DNA of 64,000 nt from a bacterium 210820-DFI.6.37 (GTDB taxonomy: Bacteria > Bacillota > Clostridia > Peptostreptococcales > Anaerovoracaceae), in the NCBI GenBank assembly GCA_020558355.1, contig JAJCKG010000005.1, positions 1-64,000 of the forward strand, written 5' to 3'. The position numbers were made by a program, and so were the translations under genes. This document shows positions 17,621 through 27,519 of this stretch, piece after piece. Under the pieces are notes generated by a model that made no database searches, was not told the origin of the DNA, and saw only the letters and a program-made list of their open reading frames with translations. The stretch's first letter is position 1, and each line of letters opens with the position of its first letter.

Positions 17621-18076
17621 CTATTTTCTTATTTTAAAGGCATTATACCCATGGTAATCCTCTTCTAAAAAGCGCCACAGCTCATCTTTTAAATATTCCG
17701 GATAAAGGACCTCCAGATCTTCCAGTTCTTCCTTTGACATAAAGCGGACTTCCCTTAAAACCTGATCTTCCTTTGAGAATTCCGGATCCATTCCCAAATG
17801 CAGTCTTCCTCCCTTTAAAGAGGCCAGGAAAAAATTCACGAACCGCTGGCCCCGTTTTTCCGAAACCTCTTCCACGTGCCAGATCAGCTTGCCCAGCTCC
17901 ACTTCCAGTCCGGTTTCCTCCAGAATTTCACGGGCGCCGGCTTCCCTGGAGTTTTCTCCCTCTTCAATACCGCCGCCTGGAACCATCCAGATATCTCGCC
18001 CCTCATGATGCTGCCGCACCATGAGAACTCTCCTTTGTTCATCTAATACTATAACTCTTACGCCGCCTATCCACAT
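17621..18076 (-). CDS. NUDIX hydrolase
   Basis: A 151-residue NUDIX protein. The Nudix box runs from GGGIEEGENSREAGAREI into LEETGLEV, matching Gx5Ex7REUxEExGU. Such enzymes cleave nucleoside diphosphates linked to other moieties; the exact substrate cannot be told. AGGAG lies 8 bases before the ATG, which overlaps the end of the chromate transporter gene by 10 bases. Confidence 0.9.
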   Translation of the reverse strand: MWIGGVRVIVLDEQRRVLMVRQHHEGRDIWMVPGGGIEEGENSREAGAREILEETGLEVELGKLIWHVEEVSEKRGQRFVNFFLASLKGGRLHLGMDPEFSKEDQVLREVRFMSKEELEDLEVLYPEYLKDELWRFLEEDYHGYNAFKIRK

Positions 18077-18636
18077 AACACTGCTCCTACTACTGCCATT
18101 AAAATTGTGACTTTAATGGGGCTTATCTTAAACTTCCCTGCCAATACGAGGGATACCGCGAATATCACACAGGGAACCGCATTAATATACGAACCGGGAT
18201 TTTTAAAAAGCGCTGTCGAAAAAAGGTCTCCATTGACCAGTGAGGTCTCGGCCACAAAAATAGCTGCCGCTCCAATCAGGCCTACAGTTACCGGGCGGAT
18301 GCCGAAAAAAGCCCCTTCCAGACCTTTGCTCTCTTTAAACTTTTCCATAAATTTCATTACAATCAGAACCAGAATAAAGGACGGAAGGCAGACGCCCAGC
18401 GTCGCGACCACAGCTCCCAGAACGCCCGCGTAATTCAGCCCCACATAAGTGGCCGCATTGACCGCGATGGGACCCGGCGTAACCTGGGAAAGGGCTACCA
18501 GGTTGGAAAACTCCGCTGACGTCATAAAACCAAAATCCTGTACGCTCTGAAAGATCAGAGGCAGCATAGCCAGTCCTCCGCCAAAGCTAAAAAGACCGAT
18601 CCGGAAAAACATGGAGAACAGGTAAAAAAACATCAT
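18067..18636 (-). CDS. Chromate transporter family subunit (CHR), second of a pair
   Basis: A 189-residue half-size CHR membrane protein. Signature FRIGLFSFGGGLAMLPL at the N-terminus and the LSQVTPGPIAVNAATYVG segment; about 5-6 hydrophobic helices. Two short CHR proteins encoded in tandem commonly form a heterodimeric transporter. The substrate may be chromate or another oxyanion; chromate itself is a family label. Its start overlaps the preceding gene's stop in an ATGA. Confidence 0.88.
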   Translation of the reverse strand: MMFFYLFSMFFRIGLFSFGGGLAMLPLIFQSVQDFGFMTSAEFSNLVALSQVTPGPIAVNAATYVGLNYAGVLGAVVATLGVCLPSFILVLIVMKFMEKFKESKGLEGAFFGIRPVTVGLIGAAAIFVAETSLVNGDLFSTALFKNPGSYINAVPCVIFAVSLVLAGKFKISPIKVTILMAVVGAVLCG

Positions 18637-19223
18637 TTTTCCTTCCTCCTTTTCTCACGTACTACAAGATATAGAATTCCCGCCGCCGCTCCCCCGATAA
18701 TCGCCCATAAGGCTGTAACGCCCAGCACCGCAATGGCAGCAAAGGCTCCAATGGCCAGCGCCCACTGGAAGGGTCCCTTGAGCACCTGCTTTCCCAGCTT
18801 ATACGCTGATACAATCACCAGGCCGCAGACAGCCGCTTTGACACCGGTAAAGGCTCCGTCAATATATGAATTCTGCCCTACAGTCCCAAGCAAAGTGACT
18901 ACCGCAAGGATAATCAGAAAAGAAGGCATCACTACGCCTAACGTCGCGGCGAGGGATCCGGTGAGACCGCTCCTGCGCTTTCCGATGTATGTGGCGCTGT
19001 TAATGGCGATTACGCCGGGCAGAGCCTGGCTCACCGCCAGACAGTCGATCATATCTTCTTCATCCATCCACTTTTTATCTTCTACAGCCATCTTCTGAAT
19101 TAAAGGCAGCATGGCCATCCCGCCGCCGATGGTGAAAAGGCCAATCTTGAAGAACTCCCAGAAGAGACTGGCATGTTCCTTTATTGCCTTTTTATTGCTT
19201 TCCTTCTTATTGCTTTCCTTCAT
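18633..19223 (-). CDS. Chromate transporter family subunit (CHR), first of a pair
   Basis: A 196-residue half-size CHR protein. It has a charged N-terminal stretch (KESNKKESNKK) followed by FFKIGLFTIGGGMAMLPL and LAVSQALPGVIAINSATYIG. I start it at 19223, four bases after the proS stop; a longer frame to 19277 would overlap proS by 50 bases without a clear ribosome site. It forms a heterodimer candidate with the next gene. The placement downstream of proS implies cotranscription with the carD-isp-proS run. Confidence 0.85.
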   Translation of the reverse strand: MKESNKKESNKKAIKEHASLFWEFFKIGLFTIGGGMAMLPLIQKMAVEDKKWMDEEDMIDCLAVSQALPGVIAINSATYIGKRRSGLTGSLAATLGVVMPSFLIILAVVTLLGTVGQNSYIDGAFTGVKAAVCGLVIVSAYKLGKQVLKGPFQWALAIGAFAAIAVLGVTALWAIIGGAAAGILYLVVREKRRKEK

Positions 19224-19227
19224 ACTC

Positions 19228-20955
19228 CTATTTTTCCTGATTGACGATTTGAATCGCTCTTGCGATTCCCTCATCAACAGAAATTTCCTCTTTATCCGCG
19301 TCTCTTCTCAGCTTGTATTCGATCTGCCCGTCAGCGGCGCCTCTTCCTACGGTGATCCGCACCGGAATCCCCAAAAGATCCGCGTCCTTGAATTTGACTC
19401 CCGGTCGCTCTTTCCGGTCATCCAGCAGAACCTCTACACCGGCGTCGCCCAATTCCTTATAAACGCGTTCCGCCACTTCCGCCTGCACTGGGTCATCCGG
19501 TTTCATAACCGTAATGATCGCGTGATACGGAGCCACAGACATAGGCCAGATGATCCCGTTCTCATCATGATGCTGCTCAACCACCGCCGCCAGCGTTCTG
19601 GTAACACCGATGCCATAGCATCCCATTACGATCAGCTGGTCTTTCTGGTTCTCATCCTTATAGATCGCGCCCATGGACTGGCTGTACTTGGTTCCCAGCT
19701 TGAACACCTGTCCCACCTCGATGCCTCTGGCGTGTTTGATCGGCGCTCCGCAGACCGGACATGGATCGCCCTCCTTCAAAGTCTTGATATCCGTCACGAT
19801 ATCGCCCTTATAGTCTCTGCCGTAATTGACATTTTTAATATGATGATCCTCTTTGCAGGCTCCGGCGCAGAGGTTTTTTAATCCCGGCAGCTCGCTGTCC
19901 ACAACAATCGTACAGTCATGCAGTCCGATAGGGCCGGTAAAGCCTCCTACACAGCCGGTCGCCGCGCTCATTTTTTCTTCATCGGCAAACTCAATGGAAT
20001 GCTCCGGAATATTCAAAGCGTTTACCAGCTTTGTCATATTCAGTTCCCGATCGCCTCTGACAAAAGCCGCTACATAGCCGTTTTCTTTGCCCTCTTCATC
20101 ATAGGTGACAAAGAGCAGCGCCTTTATGGTCTGTTCCTGTGAAAGCCCAAGATACGCCGCGACATCTTCAATGGTCTTTGTTCCCGGAGTATAGACCTCC
20201 TCCAATGGAAGCTCCGCGTCCTGAGACGCCGGAGCGTCAACACATTCGGCCCGCTCCACAGTAGCCGCCATATCGCATTTTTCACAGTAAGCGATTTCAC
20301 TTTCGCCCACCTCAGAAAGCGCGGTAAACTCATGGGAATTGCTGCCGCCGATGGCTCCGGTATCCGCTTCTACCGGGCGGAAGGTCAGCCCGCAGCGGGT
20401 AAAGATCCGGTCATAGGCTTCATACATATCCTGATAGCTTTTATCCAGTCCTTCCTGGTCCCGGTCAAAGGAATACGCGTCCTTCATGATAAATTCACGG
20501 CTTCGCATCAGTCCAAAGCGCGGGCGCGCCTCGTCTCTGTACTTTGTCTGAATCTGATAAAGATTGACCGGCAGCTGTCTGTAAGAGGATACATCACTGC
20601 GAATCAGATCTGTAAAAATTTCTTCATGGGTGGGGCCCAGACAAAACTCTCTGCCGTTACGGTCCTTCAATCTCCACAGCTCCGGTCCGTAAGCGAACCA
20701 TCTTCCGGATTCTTCCCACAGCTCCGCTGGCTGTACGGCAGACATATGGATTTCCTGGCCGCCGGCCCGGTCCATTTCTTCCCGCACGATCTCTTCGATT
20801 TTACGGACAGAACGCCAGCCCATAGGCATGAATCCATAGACTCCGGAAACCAGCTTGCGGATCATGCCGGTTCTCAGCAGCAGGATATGGCTCGGTATCT
20901 CCGCCTCGTTAGGTACCTCTCTTAATGTTTTTAAATGCATTTTCGATAGTCTCAT
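19228..20955 (-). CDS. proS: Prolyl-tRNA synthetase, bacterial type
   Basis: A 575-residue class II aminoacyl-tRNA synthetase of the bacterial type. Motif 1 region near 40-80, motif 2 [21 protein letters not shown], the inserted YbaK-like editing domain (about 235-390) and motif 3 [13 protein letters not shown], then the anticodon-binding domain (about 480-575) with [22 protein letters not shown]. It charges tRNA-Pro. No T-box leader is seen; it follows ispDF by 27 bases. Confidence 0.96.
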   Translation of the reverse strand: MRLSKMHLKTLREVPNEAEIPSHILLLRTGMIRKLVSGVYGFMPMGWRSVRKIEEIVREEMDRAGGQEIHMSAVQPAELWEESGRWFAYGPELWRLKDRNGREFCLGPTHEEIFTDLIRSDVSSYRQLPVNLYQIQTKYRDEARPRFGLMRSREFIMKDAYSFDRDQEGLDKSYQDMYEAYDRIFTRCGLTFRPVEADTGAIGGSNSHEFTALSEVGESEIAYCEKCDMAATVERAECVDAPASQDAELPLEEVYTPGTKTIEDVAAYLGLSQEQTIKALLFVTYDEEGKENGYVAAFVRGDRELNMTKLVNALNIPEHSIEFADEEKMSAATGCVGGFTGPIGLHDCTIVVDSELPGLKNLCAGACKEDHHIKNVNYGRDYKGDIVTDIKTLKEGDPCPVCGAPIKHARGIEVGQVFKLGTKYSQSMGAIYKDENQKDQLIVMGCYGIGVTRTLAAVVEQHHDENGIIWPMSVAPYHAIITVMKPDDPVQAEVAERVYKELGDAGVEVLLDDRKERPGVKFKDADLLGIPVRITVGRGAADGQIEYKLRRDADKEEISVDEGIARAIQIVNQEK

Positions 20956-20982
20956 CTCTTGCTCAGTCTCCTTTTTCTTTAT

Positions 20983-22128
20983 CTATCTGCAGAGCAGGCA
21001 GACTGCCTGCGCCGCGATTCCTTCCTCTCGTCCCACAAACCCCAGTTTTTCTGTTGTTGTTCCCTTGATATTCACCCTGTTTTCGTCAATATCCAGGGTT
21101 TTTGCGATATTTCGTCTCATATCGCCTATAAACGATTTTATTTTTGGCCGCTGCGCCATCAGGGTAATGTCCACATTGCTGATTTTGTAAAACTCCTCAT
21201 CAATAAGGGCTTTTACCTTTTCCAGCAGCGCCATACTGGAAATTCCTTTGTACTGATCATCTGTATCCGGAAAATGCTGTCCGATATCACCCATAGCCGC
21301 CGCGCCGAGAAGCGCGTCCATCAGCGCGTGGATCAGCACATCCGCGTCGGAATGGCCCAACAGTCCTTTTTCAAAAGGAATTTCCACCCCGCCTAAAATT
21401 AAGGGTCTGCCGGATACCAGCTGATGTACGTCGAATCCGGTCCCTACTCTGTTTTCCATAGGCATATCCTCTTTCGTTGTGATTTTTATATTGTCATAAC
21501 GCCCCATGACCAGCTCCACCGGCTGACCGATCCGCTCTACAAGGCTGGCGTCGTCTGTGCCGTACCAGCCGTCAGCAAAGGCCCGCTCATACGCTTCCAT
21601 CAAAATGGATTTTTTAAAGCCCTGCGGCGTCTGAACCGCGTAAAGATGCTTTCGCTCCACATTGCGGCTTTCCCTGCCTTCTCCCTGACGGATGCTGTTT
21701 TTTACAGGGACGCACGCAACCGCGGCGCCAGCTCCCGCGGCAGCCGCAATGACATAGTCGATGGTCTCCTGGCTGACAAAGGGTCTGGCTCCGTCATGGA
21801 CCAGAACATATTCCACGCCGGGCCGTTTCCGGTTCACCTCCTGCAAAGCGCGGTAAACCGAATCCTGCCGCTCCTTTCCGCCTTCCACGATGGAGAGGAC
21901 CTTTTCCAGTCCGTAATCCTCCTTCATCCGCTGGCATTGATCGATATATTCCCTGTTTGTAACAACAAATATATAATCGACGCTTTCGTTGGCGCAGAAA
22001 GCCCGGAGGGTCTTCAGCAGGATAGGTTCTCCTCCGATTTTCAGATACTGCTTTGGGATATCGCTTCCCATTCTGGTTCCCATGCCGGCGGCCGCGATTA
22101 CCGCGGCTGTTTTCTTGTTATTATACAT
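20983..22128 (-). CDS. ispDF: Bifunctional IspD/IspF of the MEP isoprenoid pathway
   Basis: A 381-residue fusion. Residues 1-225 are 2-C-methyl-D-erythritol 4-phosphate cytidylyltransferase ([10 protein letters not shown] nucleotide loop, [10 protein letters not shown]). Residues ~228-381 are MECDP synthase (GTGFDVHQL, the metal Asp/His; [26 protein letters not shown]). It carries steps 3 and 5 of the MEP route. Fused ispDF genes occur in scattered bacteria, while many Firmicutes keep them separate. Cotranscribed with PIN-TRAM and carD. Confidence 0.95.
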   Translation of the reverse strand: MYNNKKTAAVIAAAGMGTRMGSDIPKQYLKIGGEPILLKTLRAFCANESVDYIFVVTNREYIDQCQRMKEDYGLEKVLSIVEGGKERQDSVYRALQEVNRKRPGVEYVLVHDGARPFVSQETIDYVIAAAAGAGAAVACVPVKNSIRQGEGRESRNVERKHLYAVQTPQGFKKSILMEAYERAFADGWYGTDDASLVERIGQPVELVMGRYDNIKITTKEDMPMENRVGTGFDVHQLVSGRPLILGGVEIPFEKGLLGHSDADVLIHALMDALLGAAAMGDIGQHFPDTDDQYKGISSMALLEKVKALIDEEFYKISNVDITLMAQRPKIKSFIGDMRRNIAKTLDIDENRVNIKGTTTEKLGFVGREEGIAAQAVCLLCR

Positions 22129-22137
22129 AGCCGCTTC

Positions 22138-23244
22138 CTATTTTCCATTTGGTTTCGCAAAGATCATACGGCCTGCCGCTGTCTGCAGCACGCTGGTAAC
22201 TGTAACCTTAATGGTCTTTCCGATATACCTTCTTCCTTCCTCTACAACGATCATAGTGCCGTCATCCAGGTAAGCAACAGCCTGGTTATATTCTTTTCCT
22301 TCTTTGACCAGAAACAGCGTCATTTCCTCTCCCGGCAGCACCACCGGTTTTAGTGTATTGGCAAGCTCATTGATGTTAAGAACGTCAACGCCTTTGATTC
22401 CAGCCACCTTGTTCAGATTGAAATCGTTGGTGACCACCTTCCCATGCATAATCTGGGCAAGCTTGAGAAGCTTTACATCAACTTCCGGAATTTCGTCCAG
22501 GGACTTTTCCGCGGTCGTATTATAGATCTCAATTCCATACTCGCTCTGTATCTTATTCAGGATATCCAGACCTCTTCGTCCCCGGTTCCGCTTCAGCGAG
22601 TCGGAAGAATCCGCAATGTGCTGCAGCTCCACCAAAACAAACTCCGGAATGACGATGGGGCCTTCAATAAATCCGGTCTTCATAATATCCGCAATCCGTC
22701 CGTCAATAATAACGCTGGTATCAAAGATCTTGGGCGCCGCGTCCGATTTGGATTTATTCTTGGAACCCGATGATTCGCTCCTTCTGGCAGTCAGCCAGGC
22801 TGACCGGATGTCGGGACCTTTTCTTGTGGCGATAACCACGCCCAAAAATCCCAGCGTAAAATAAGCAAGGACATTCAGTACGACTTCCAGCGCGGGACTG
22901 AGGATCCCCACATAGATCCTGCTGGACAAATAAGCGACGATCAATCCGGCAATCAGCCCCACGGTGCCCATTACAAGATCATTCGCGGACATTTTCTGCA
23001 GATCTGTTTCAATATTGTCGGCTACCTTACTCCCCTGTTTCCCAAGCGTAGGCGACAGCCTGAAAAATATTAACGCGAAAATAAGTACCAAAATCCCTCC
23101 GACACCCAGCTCCTGAGTGTTGGTCAACCCCAGATCCGCTCCCAGCTCCGATGTGTGCATCAAAAGCCGCAGCAATAAAAATACACCATAGCCTACTATG
23201 GCGCCTACAACAGTAAAAACAAATCTCATTAATTTTCTCAGCAT
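22138..23244 (-). CDS. PIN-TRAM membrane protein (YacL-like)
   Basis: A 368-residue protein with four hydrophobic segments in the first ~145 residues, a PIN nuclease-like domain (about 170-290: IFDTSVIIDGRIADI, IVIPEFVLVELQHIADSS, GKVVTNDFNLNKVA) and a C-terminal TRAM domain (about 305-368). It matches YacL of Bacillus in order and length. Role uncertain, possibly RNA binding or cleavage at the membrane. AAGGAGG precedes the ATG. Confidence 0.93.
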   Translation of the reverse strand: MLRKLMRFVFTVVGAIVGYGVFLLLRLLMHTSELGADLGLTNTQELGVGGILVLIFALIFFRLSPTLGKQGSKVADNIETDLQKMSANDLVMGTVGLIAGLIVAYLSSRIYVGILSPALEVVLNVLAYFTLGFLGVVIATRKGPDIRSAWLTARRSESSGSKNKSKSDAAPKIFDTSVIIDGRIADIMKTGFIEGPIVIPEFVLVELQHIADSSDSLKRNRGRRGLDILNKIQSEYGIEIYNTTAEKSLDEIPEVDVKLLKLAQIMHGKVVTNDFNLNKVAGIKGVDVLNINELANTLKPVVLPGEEMTLFLVKEGKEYNQAVAYLDDGTMIVVEEGRRYIGKTIKVTVTSVLQTAAGRMIFAKPNGK

Positions 23245-23312
23245 CTCTTCACCTCCTTTCCCTTATTTAAAGCAGGCATAGGTTCCGCGCGCCTGTTGAC
23301 GGAGCCAAAGAA

Positions 23313-23786
23313 TCAAACGGCTTCGTCAATCAGCGTGCCGGCACTGGCTGCGTCCATGTTCCCCGCAAGGACAATTTCGCTCAGCAGGATCTGCCGCGCG
23401 TTGTCCAGCATCTTCTTTTCTCCGGTAGACAGTTTTTTTACCCGCTCGGTTCGAATCAGATTTCGAACCACCTCTGCCACCTGAACAATATTTCCGGTTT
23501 TCAGCTTTTCCATGTTTTCCCGGTAACGCCGGTTCCAGTTCCCCGGCATCTCCGAGGAAGCGGCCCGCAGCACAGTGATAATGGTCTGAATCTCTTCCTT
23601 GCGGATGATGGTCCGCACACCTATCGCGTCACTGGTATCCACCGGAATCATAATTTTCATATCTGTACAGGGCACGTTCAGAACATAGTACTTTCTCAGT
23701 TCACCGAGAATCTCTTTTTCTTCGATCCTCTCGATAATACCTGCGCCATGCATCGGATATACAATTTTATCTCCTATGGCATACAT
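23313..23786 (-). CDS. CarD/CdnL family transcriptional regulator
   Basis: A 157-residue CarD-like protein. The N-terminal RNA-polymerase-interacting Tudor-like domain starts with IGDKIVYPMHGAGIIERIEEKEILGELRKYYVL; the C-terminal helical domain binds DNA (NWNRRYRENMEKLKTGN). It stabilises open complexes at rRNA and other promoters in many bacteria. Start 23786 is chosen for the GGAGG 11 bases upstream; the longer frame from 23831 passes through that site. It heads the leftward run carD, PIN-TRAM, ispDF, proS. Confidence 0.93.
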   Translation of the reverse strand: MYAIGDKIVYPMHGAGIIERIEEKEILGELRKYYVLNVPCTDMKIMIPVDTSDAIGVRTIIRKEEIQTIITVLRAASSEMPGNWNRRYRENMEKLKTGNIVQVAEVVRNLIRTERVKKLSTGEKKMLDNARQILLSEIVLAGNMDAASAGTLIDEAV

Positions 23787-23819
23787 ACTACTATTTACCT
23801 CCAGTCTATACCTTCTTTT

Positions 23820-23849
23820 AGTATAAGACACGCCTTATTACTGTGTCAA
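23820..23849 (-). promoter_or_regulatory. Sigma-A promoter of the carD operon
   Basis: On the minus strand TTGACA (23849-23844), an 18-base spacer and TATACT (23825-23820), 34 bases before the start codon. Confidence 0.7.
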
Positions 23850-24036
23850 GTAAATAAATCGTTAATTTTATCATAAGGATTTTTGACTGTCAATAAAAAA
23901 TTTAATCAAATTTTCAGGAGATTTTAGACTATTTATGATACAATAACTACAAAGATATCACAGAAAGGACACAGAAGCCCAGTATTCTATGTCTGTAAAA
24001 TTACGATAAAATCAAAGGAATCAGGGGAGGAAATAT

Positions 24037-24708
24037 ATGGCTAGAATATTAGTAGTTGATGATGAACAGAAAATACGCGAGGTCATCCGCGAATATTCGG
24101 AATTCAACGGGTTTGAGGTAACGGAGGCCGCGGACGGAATGACCGCGGTGGGGCTTTGCAAGCTCAACGATTACGATCTGATCATAATGGACATTATGAT
24201 GCCCAAGCTGGACGGCTTTACAGCCTGTAAGGAAATCAAAAAGCTGAAGGACATTCCTATCATCATGCTTTCCGCAAGAAGCGAAGAGTATGATAAGCTT
24301 TTCGGGTTTGAGCTGGGGATCGATGATTATGTGGTAAAGCCATTCAGCCCAAAGGAGCTGATGGCCAGGGTCAACGCGGTCCTTGCCAGAAGACAGGGAT
24401 CCTCTCAGCCGCAGAGTCAGGTTCTGGACTTCGGAGGGCTTTCCATTAACATCGCGGCCAGAACCGTTACGGTAGATGGAGAGAAGGTAGATCTGACCCC
24501 GAAGGAATACGACCTGCTTTTCTATCTGGTCGAAAACAGAAACATCGCGCTTTCCAGGGACAAGCTGCTTTCCGACATCTGGGGCTACGACTTCTTCGGA
24601 GACGACCGGACCATTGATACTCACATCAAAAATCTCAGAAACAACCTTGGAAAATACCGCGACTACATTGTTACACTCAGAGGGGTAGGTTATAAATTTG
24701 AAGCTTAA
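24037..24708 (+). CDS. OmpR/PhoB family response regulator
   Basis: A 223-residue two-domain regulator. Receiver domain 1-120 with acidic pair DDE at the start, phospho-acceptor Asp in LIIMDIMMP, and Lys in VVKPFSPKEL. Winged-helix DNA-binding domain ~130-223 with LTPKEYDLLFYLVENRN and DDRTIDTHIKNLRNNL. GGGGAGG lies 6 bases before the ATG. It overlaps the sensor kinase gene by 11 bases. The 205-base gap to divergent carD must hold its promoter. Confidence 0.95.
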   Translation: MARILVVDDEQKIREVIREYSEFNGFEVTEAADGMTAVGLCKLNDYDLIIMDIMMPKLDGFTACKEIKKLKDIPIIMLSARSEEYDKLFGFELGIDDYVVKPFSPKELMARVNAVLARRQGSSQPQSQVLDFGGLSINIAARTVTVDGEKVDLTPKEYDLLFYLVENRNIALSRDKLLSDIWGYDFFGDDRTIDTHIKNLRNNLGKYRDYIVTLRGVGYKFEA

Positions 24709-26113
24709 ACCGGATATACGCAGCATTAAATTCAAAGTGTGCCTGTACTTTATTATATTCGCGGTTCTTCTCATGATTGTGCTCTGGCTCCTCCAGGTAC
24801 TGTTCCTCAATACCTTTTATCAGACCATGAAGGAAGCAAAAACCAAAAAGGTTGCCGCCAGCATTGAGCTGGCCTATGAGCGAAACGATCTTTCCGATTT
24901 TGCGGACCAGGTGACTCAGATCGCAGAATCCAACGATATGTATATCTATATTACATATGTAGAGGGGCTTCCGTTTCTCATCTGCGGCCGGGATAATTCG
25001 CCCCGGGATTATACAGAGGAGATGCTCCGGGTACGCGGCGAAATGGAGCGGAAAAACCAAAAGTCGGTTTCGCTTCCTATCGGAGAAAGCGGGCAAAAGC
25101 GGACTCTGGCTTGCGGAAACCTGCTGCGTTCCGATGACAAGCCGGAAATGATCGCCTATATCTTCTCTCCGCTCTGGCCAGTCACTTCCACCATTGAGAT
25201 TCTCACCAACCAGCTGATCTATGTCACCGCGATTTCACTGGCAATGGCGCTGATTCTGGCTTTTTATCTGTCTACCAGGATCACAACACCGATCCGGGAC
25301 ATTACCAGATCCGCCAGCAGGCTGGCCCAGGGAGAGTACGGCGTTGTATTTAAGGGAGGCCACTATTCGGAGCTGAACAATCTGGCTGACACGCTTACCC
25401 GGGCGTCCATCGAGCTTGAGAAATCTTCTATGCTCCAGAAGGATCTGATTGCCAATGTGTCTCACGATCTGCGGACACCGCTGACTATGGTAAAATCCTA
25501 CGCGGAAATGGTTCGGGATCTTTCCGGCGACAATCCGCCAAAAAGGAACGCCCACCTGCAGGTTATTATCGATGAAGCCGACCGGCTCAACCTGCTGGTA
25601 AGCGATATGCTGACGCTGACCAGAATGCAGTCCGGAGCCATTGTTATCGAAAAGACACCTTTTGATCTGAAAGAAACAGCAGAGGGCATTTTGCTGTCTT
25701 TCAAGCTTCTGATGGAGGAAAACGGATACCGGGTAAATCTGGAATGTCCCGCGGGCATTATGGTAAACGCGGATCCTGAACGGATCAAGCAGGTATTCTC
25801 CAATCTGATCAATAACGCGCTGAAATTCTGCGGAGAAGACAAGACGGTCAATGTGATCATCAAGAAAAAGGGCCGCTACGCGTTATGCCAGATCCAGGAT
25901 CACGGGGTCGGCATTCCGGAAGACGAACTGGCCCACATCTGGGAACGTTATTACAAAGCAAGCTCCAACATGGTCCGGCCCACTACCGGTTCCGGACTGG
26001 GGCTGTCCATTGTAAAAGAAATCCTTTCTCTGCATCAGGTGGATTATGGTGTGGACAGCACCCTGGGGGAAGGAACTACCTTCTGGTTTAAACTGGATAT
26101 TGCCTATAAATAA
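24698..26113 (+). CDS. Sensor histidine kinase
   Basis: A 471-residue membrane kinase: TM1 (about 15-37), an extracytoplasmic sensor (~40-165), TM2 (~168-190), HAMP (~190-240), a HisKA domain with phospho-acceptor His in NVSHDLRTPLT, and an ATPase domain with the N box (NLINNALKF), DHGVGIP and GSGLGLSIV. The start is a TTG at 24698 inside the regulator gene with AGGGG about 12 bases upstream. It pairs with the preceding response regulator; the signal is unknown. Confidence 0.94.
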   Translation: MKLKPDIRSIKFKVCLYFIIFAVLLMIVLWLLQVLFLNTFYQTMKEAKTKKVAASIELAYERNDLSDFADQVTQIAESNDMYIYITYVEGLPFLICGRDNSPRDYTEEMLRVRGEMERKNQKSVSLPIGESGQKRTLACGNLLRSDDKPEMIAYIFSPLWPVTSTIEILTNQLIYVTAISLAMALILAFYLSTRITTPIRDITRSASRLAQGEYGVVFKGGHYSELNNLADTLTRASIELEKSSMLQKDLIANVSHDLRTPLTMVKSYAEMVRDLSGDNPPKRNAHLQVIIDEADRLNLLVSDMLTLTRMQSGAIVIEKTPFDLKETAEGILLSFKLLMEENGYRVNLECPAGIMVNADPERIKQVFSNLINNALKFCGEDKTVNVIIKKKGRYALCQIQDHGVGIPEDELAHIWERYYKASSNMVRPTTGSGLGLSIVKEILSLHQVDYGVDSTLGEGTTFWFKLDIAYK

Positions 26114-26114
26114 A

Positions 26115-26152
26115 GGAGCCCCCGCAGGGCTTAATACAGCCCTGCCCGCTCC
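26115..26152. terminator. Hairpin between convergent kinase and aldehyde dehydrogenase genes
   Basis: GGAGC...GCAGGGCT pairs with AGCCCTGC...GCTCC across a small loop and internal bulge; on the minus strand TTTATTTAT follows. It touches the last codon region of the aldehyde dehydrogenase gene. Confidence 0.6.
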
Positions 26153-27519
26153 TAAAGAAATTTTCGAATCAGTTTTTCTTTTGTCTTTGTATAAGGCTGG
26201 TAACGGAAAGGAAGGTCCAGCCAGGTCTTTTTATCTACCATACTCTTATAGTGGGTAAAAGTGTCAAATCCCGCTTTTCCATGATAAGCGCCCATACCGC
26301 TTTCTCCCACGCCTCCAAACCCCATATGAACGGTAGCCAGGTGAATGATGGTGTCATTTACGCAGCCGCCGCCAAAGGGGATCTCTCTGGTGATCCGGTC
26401 TTTTACCGTTTTCTCTTTGGTAAAAAGGTATAAGGCTAACGGAGACGGGTGCTGCCTTATGATCTCCATGGCTTCTTCCAGCTGTTGAAATTCCAGCACA
26501 GGAAGGATCGGTCCGAAAATTTCTTCCTGCATACAGGGGCTTTCCATGGATACGCCGGTCAATACGGTAGGCTCGATTCGCCTTTCTGTATCACAGGTCC
26601 CGCCGATTCTTATATTTTCTTCCGCCATAAGATTGATCAGTCTCTGAAAATGCTTTTCATTTATAATCGTTCCGTAGTCGGCGTTGTCTAAAGGCGCGGC
26701 GCCAAACTGCCTTTCAATCTCTTTCTCCATATGGCGCAGCAGGGATTCCTTTACCGAGCTGTGCGCCAGAACATAGTCCGGCGCCACGCAGGTTTGACCC
26801 AAATTGAGGAATTTTCCAAATACAATGCGCCTCGCGGCCACAGGGATGTCCGCTGTTTCATCTACGATACAGGGGCTTTTTCCACCCAGCTCCAGGCTGA
26901 CCGGAGTCAGATGGCGAGCGGCTTTTTCCATGACCAGCTGTCCCACCTTCTTCCCTCCGGTAAAGAAGATGTAATCAAAGCTCTCGTCCAGCAGCCTGCT
27001 GTTTTCCTCTCTTCCCCCTTCAACAACGCTGACCAGTTCTTCCGGAAACGTATTCCGGATCAGCTTTGCCAGAACCCGGCTTGTGGCGGCAGCGTCCCTT
27101 CCTGGCTTTAGCACGGCAGTATTTCCCGCTGCCAGAGCGTCCACAAGGGGCCCTATGGTCAATAGAAACGGATAATTCCAGGGGCTCATAATAAGGACGG
27201 TTCCGTAAGGGCAGGGCCGGGTGTAGCTCTTTGCCGGGAACTGGGCCAGCGGAGTCCGTACCGCCCGGTCCTTCGCAAAGCGCTTTACATGCTTTTTCAT
27301 ATAGGAAAGCTCTCCCAGCACCATTCCCACTTCACTCATATAGCCTTCCGCGGCACTTTTCCCCAGGTCCTCTCTCAGCGCCTGAAGAATCTCATATTCC
27401 ATTTCCCGGATGGACTGTTCCAGCGCTGTCAGAGCCGTAAGCCTGGCCCTTAGCGGCAGCGTCCTTCCTGACCGGAAATAATCTTTCTGGCGGCACACCA
27501 GCTTGTGTATCTCTGTCAT
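26152..27519 (-). CDS. Aldehyde dehydrogenase, class 3-like
   Basis: A 455-residue NAD(P)-dependent aldehyde dehydrogenase of the shorter class 3 type. Motifs: MSPWNYPFLLTIGPLV, FTGGKKVGQ, catalytic Glu in VSLELGGKSP, catalytic Cys in NLGQTCVAPDY, and NPF-equivalent FGGVGESGMGAYHG. A hydrophobic/basic C-terminus (KTKEKLIRKFL) is common in this class. Its ATG overlaps the mobB-like stop (ATGA). Located with the tungsten aldehyde oxidoreductase genes, it probably adds an NAD-linked route for the same or related aldehydes. Confidence 0.93.
   Translation of the reverse strand: MTEIHKLVCRQKDYFRSGRTLPLRARLTALTALEQSIREMEYEILQALREDLGKSAAEGYMSEVGMVLGELSYMKKHVKRFAKDRAVRTPLAQFPAKSYTRPCPYGTVLIMSPWNYPFLLTIGPLVDALAAGNTAVLKPGRDAAATSRVLAKLIRNTFPEELVSVVEGGREENSRLLDESFDYIFFTGGKKVGQLVMEKAARHLTPVSLELGGKSPCIVDETADIPVAARRIVFGKFLNLGQTCVAPDYVLAHSSVKESLLRHMEKEIERQFGAAPLDNADYGTIINEKHFQRLINLMAEENIRIGGTCDTERRIEPTVLTGVSMESPCMQEEIFGPILPVLEFQQLEEAMEIIRQHPSPLALYLFTKEKTVKDRITREIPFGGGCVNDTIIHLATVHMGFGGVGESGMGAYHGKAGFDTFTHYKSMVDKKTWLDLPFRYQPYTKTKEKLIRKFL

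Noticed and set aside
20956-20982. T-box leader before proS
   Set aside because: Gap to ispDF is 27 bases, far too short for a T-box.
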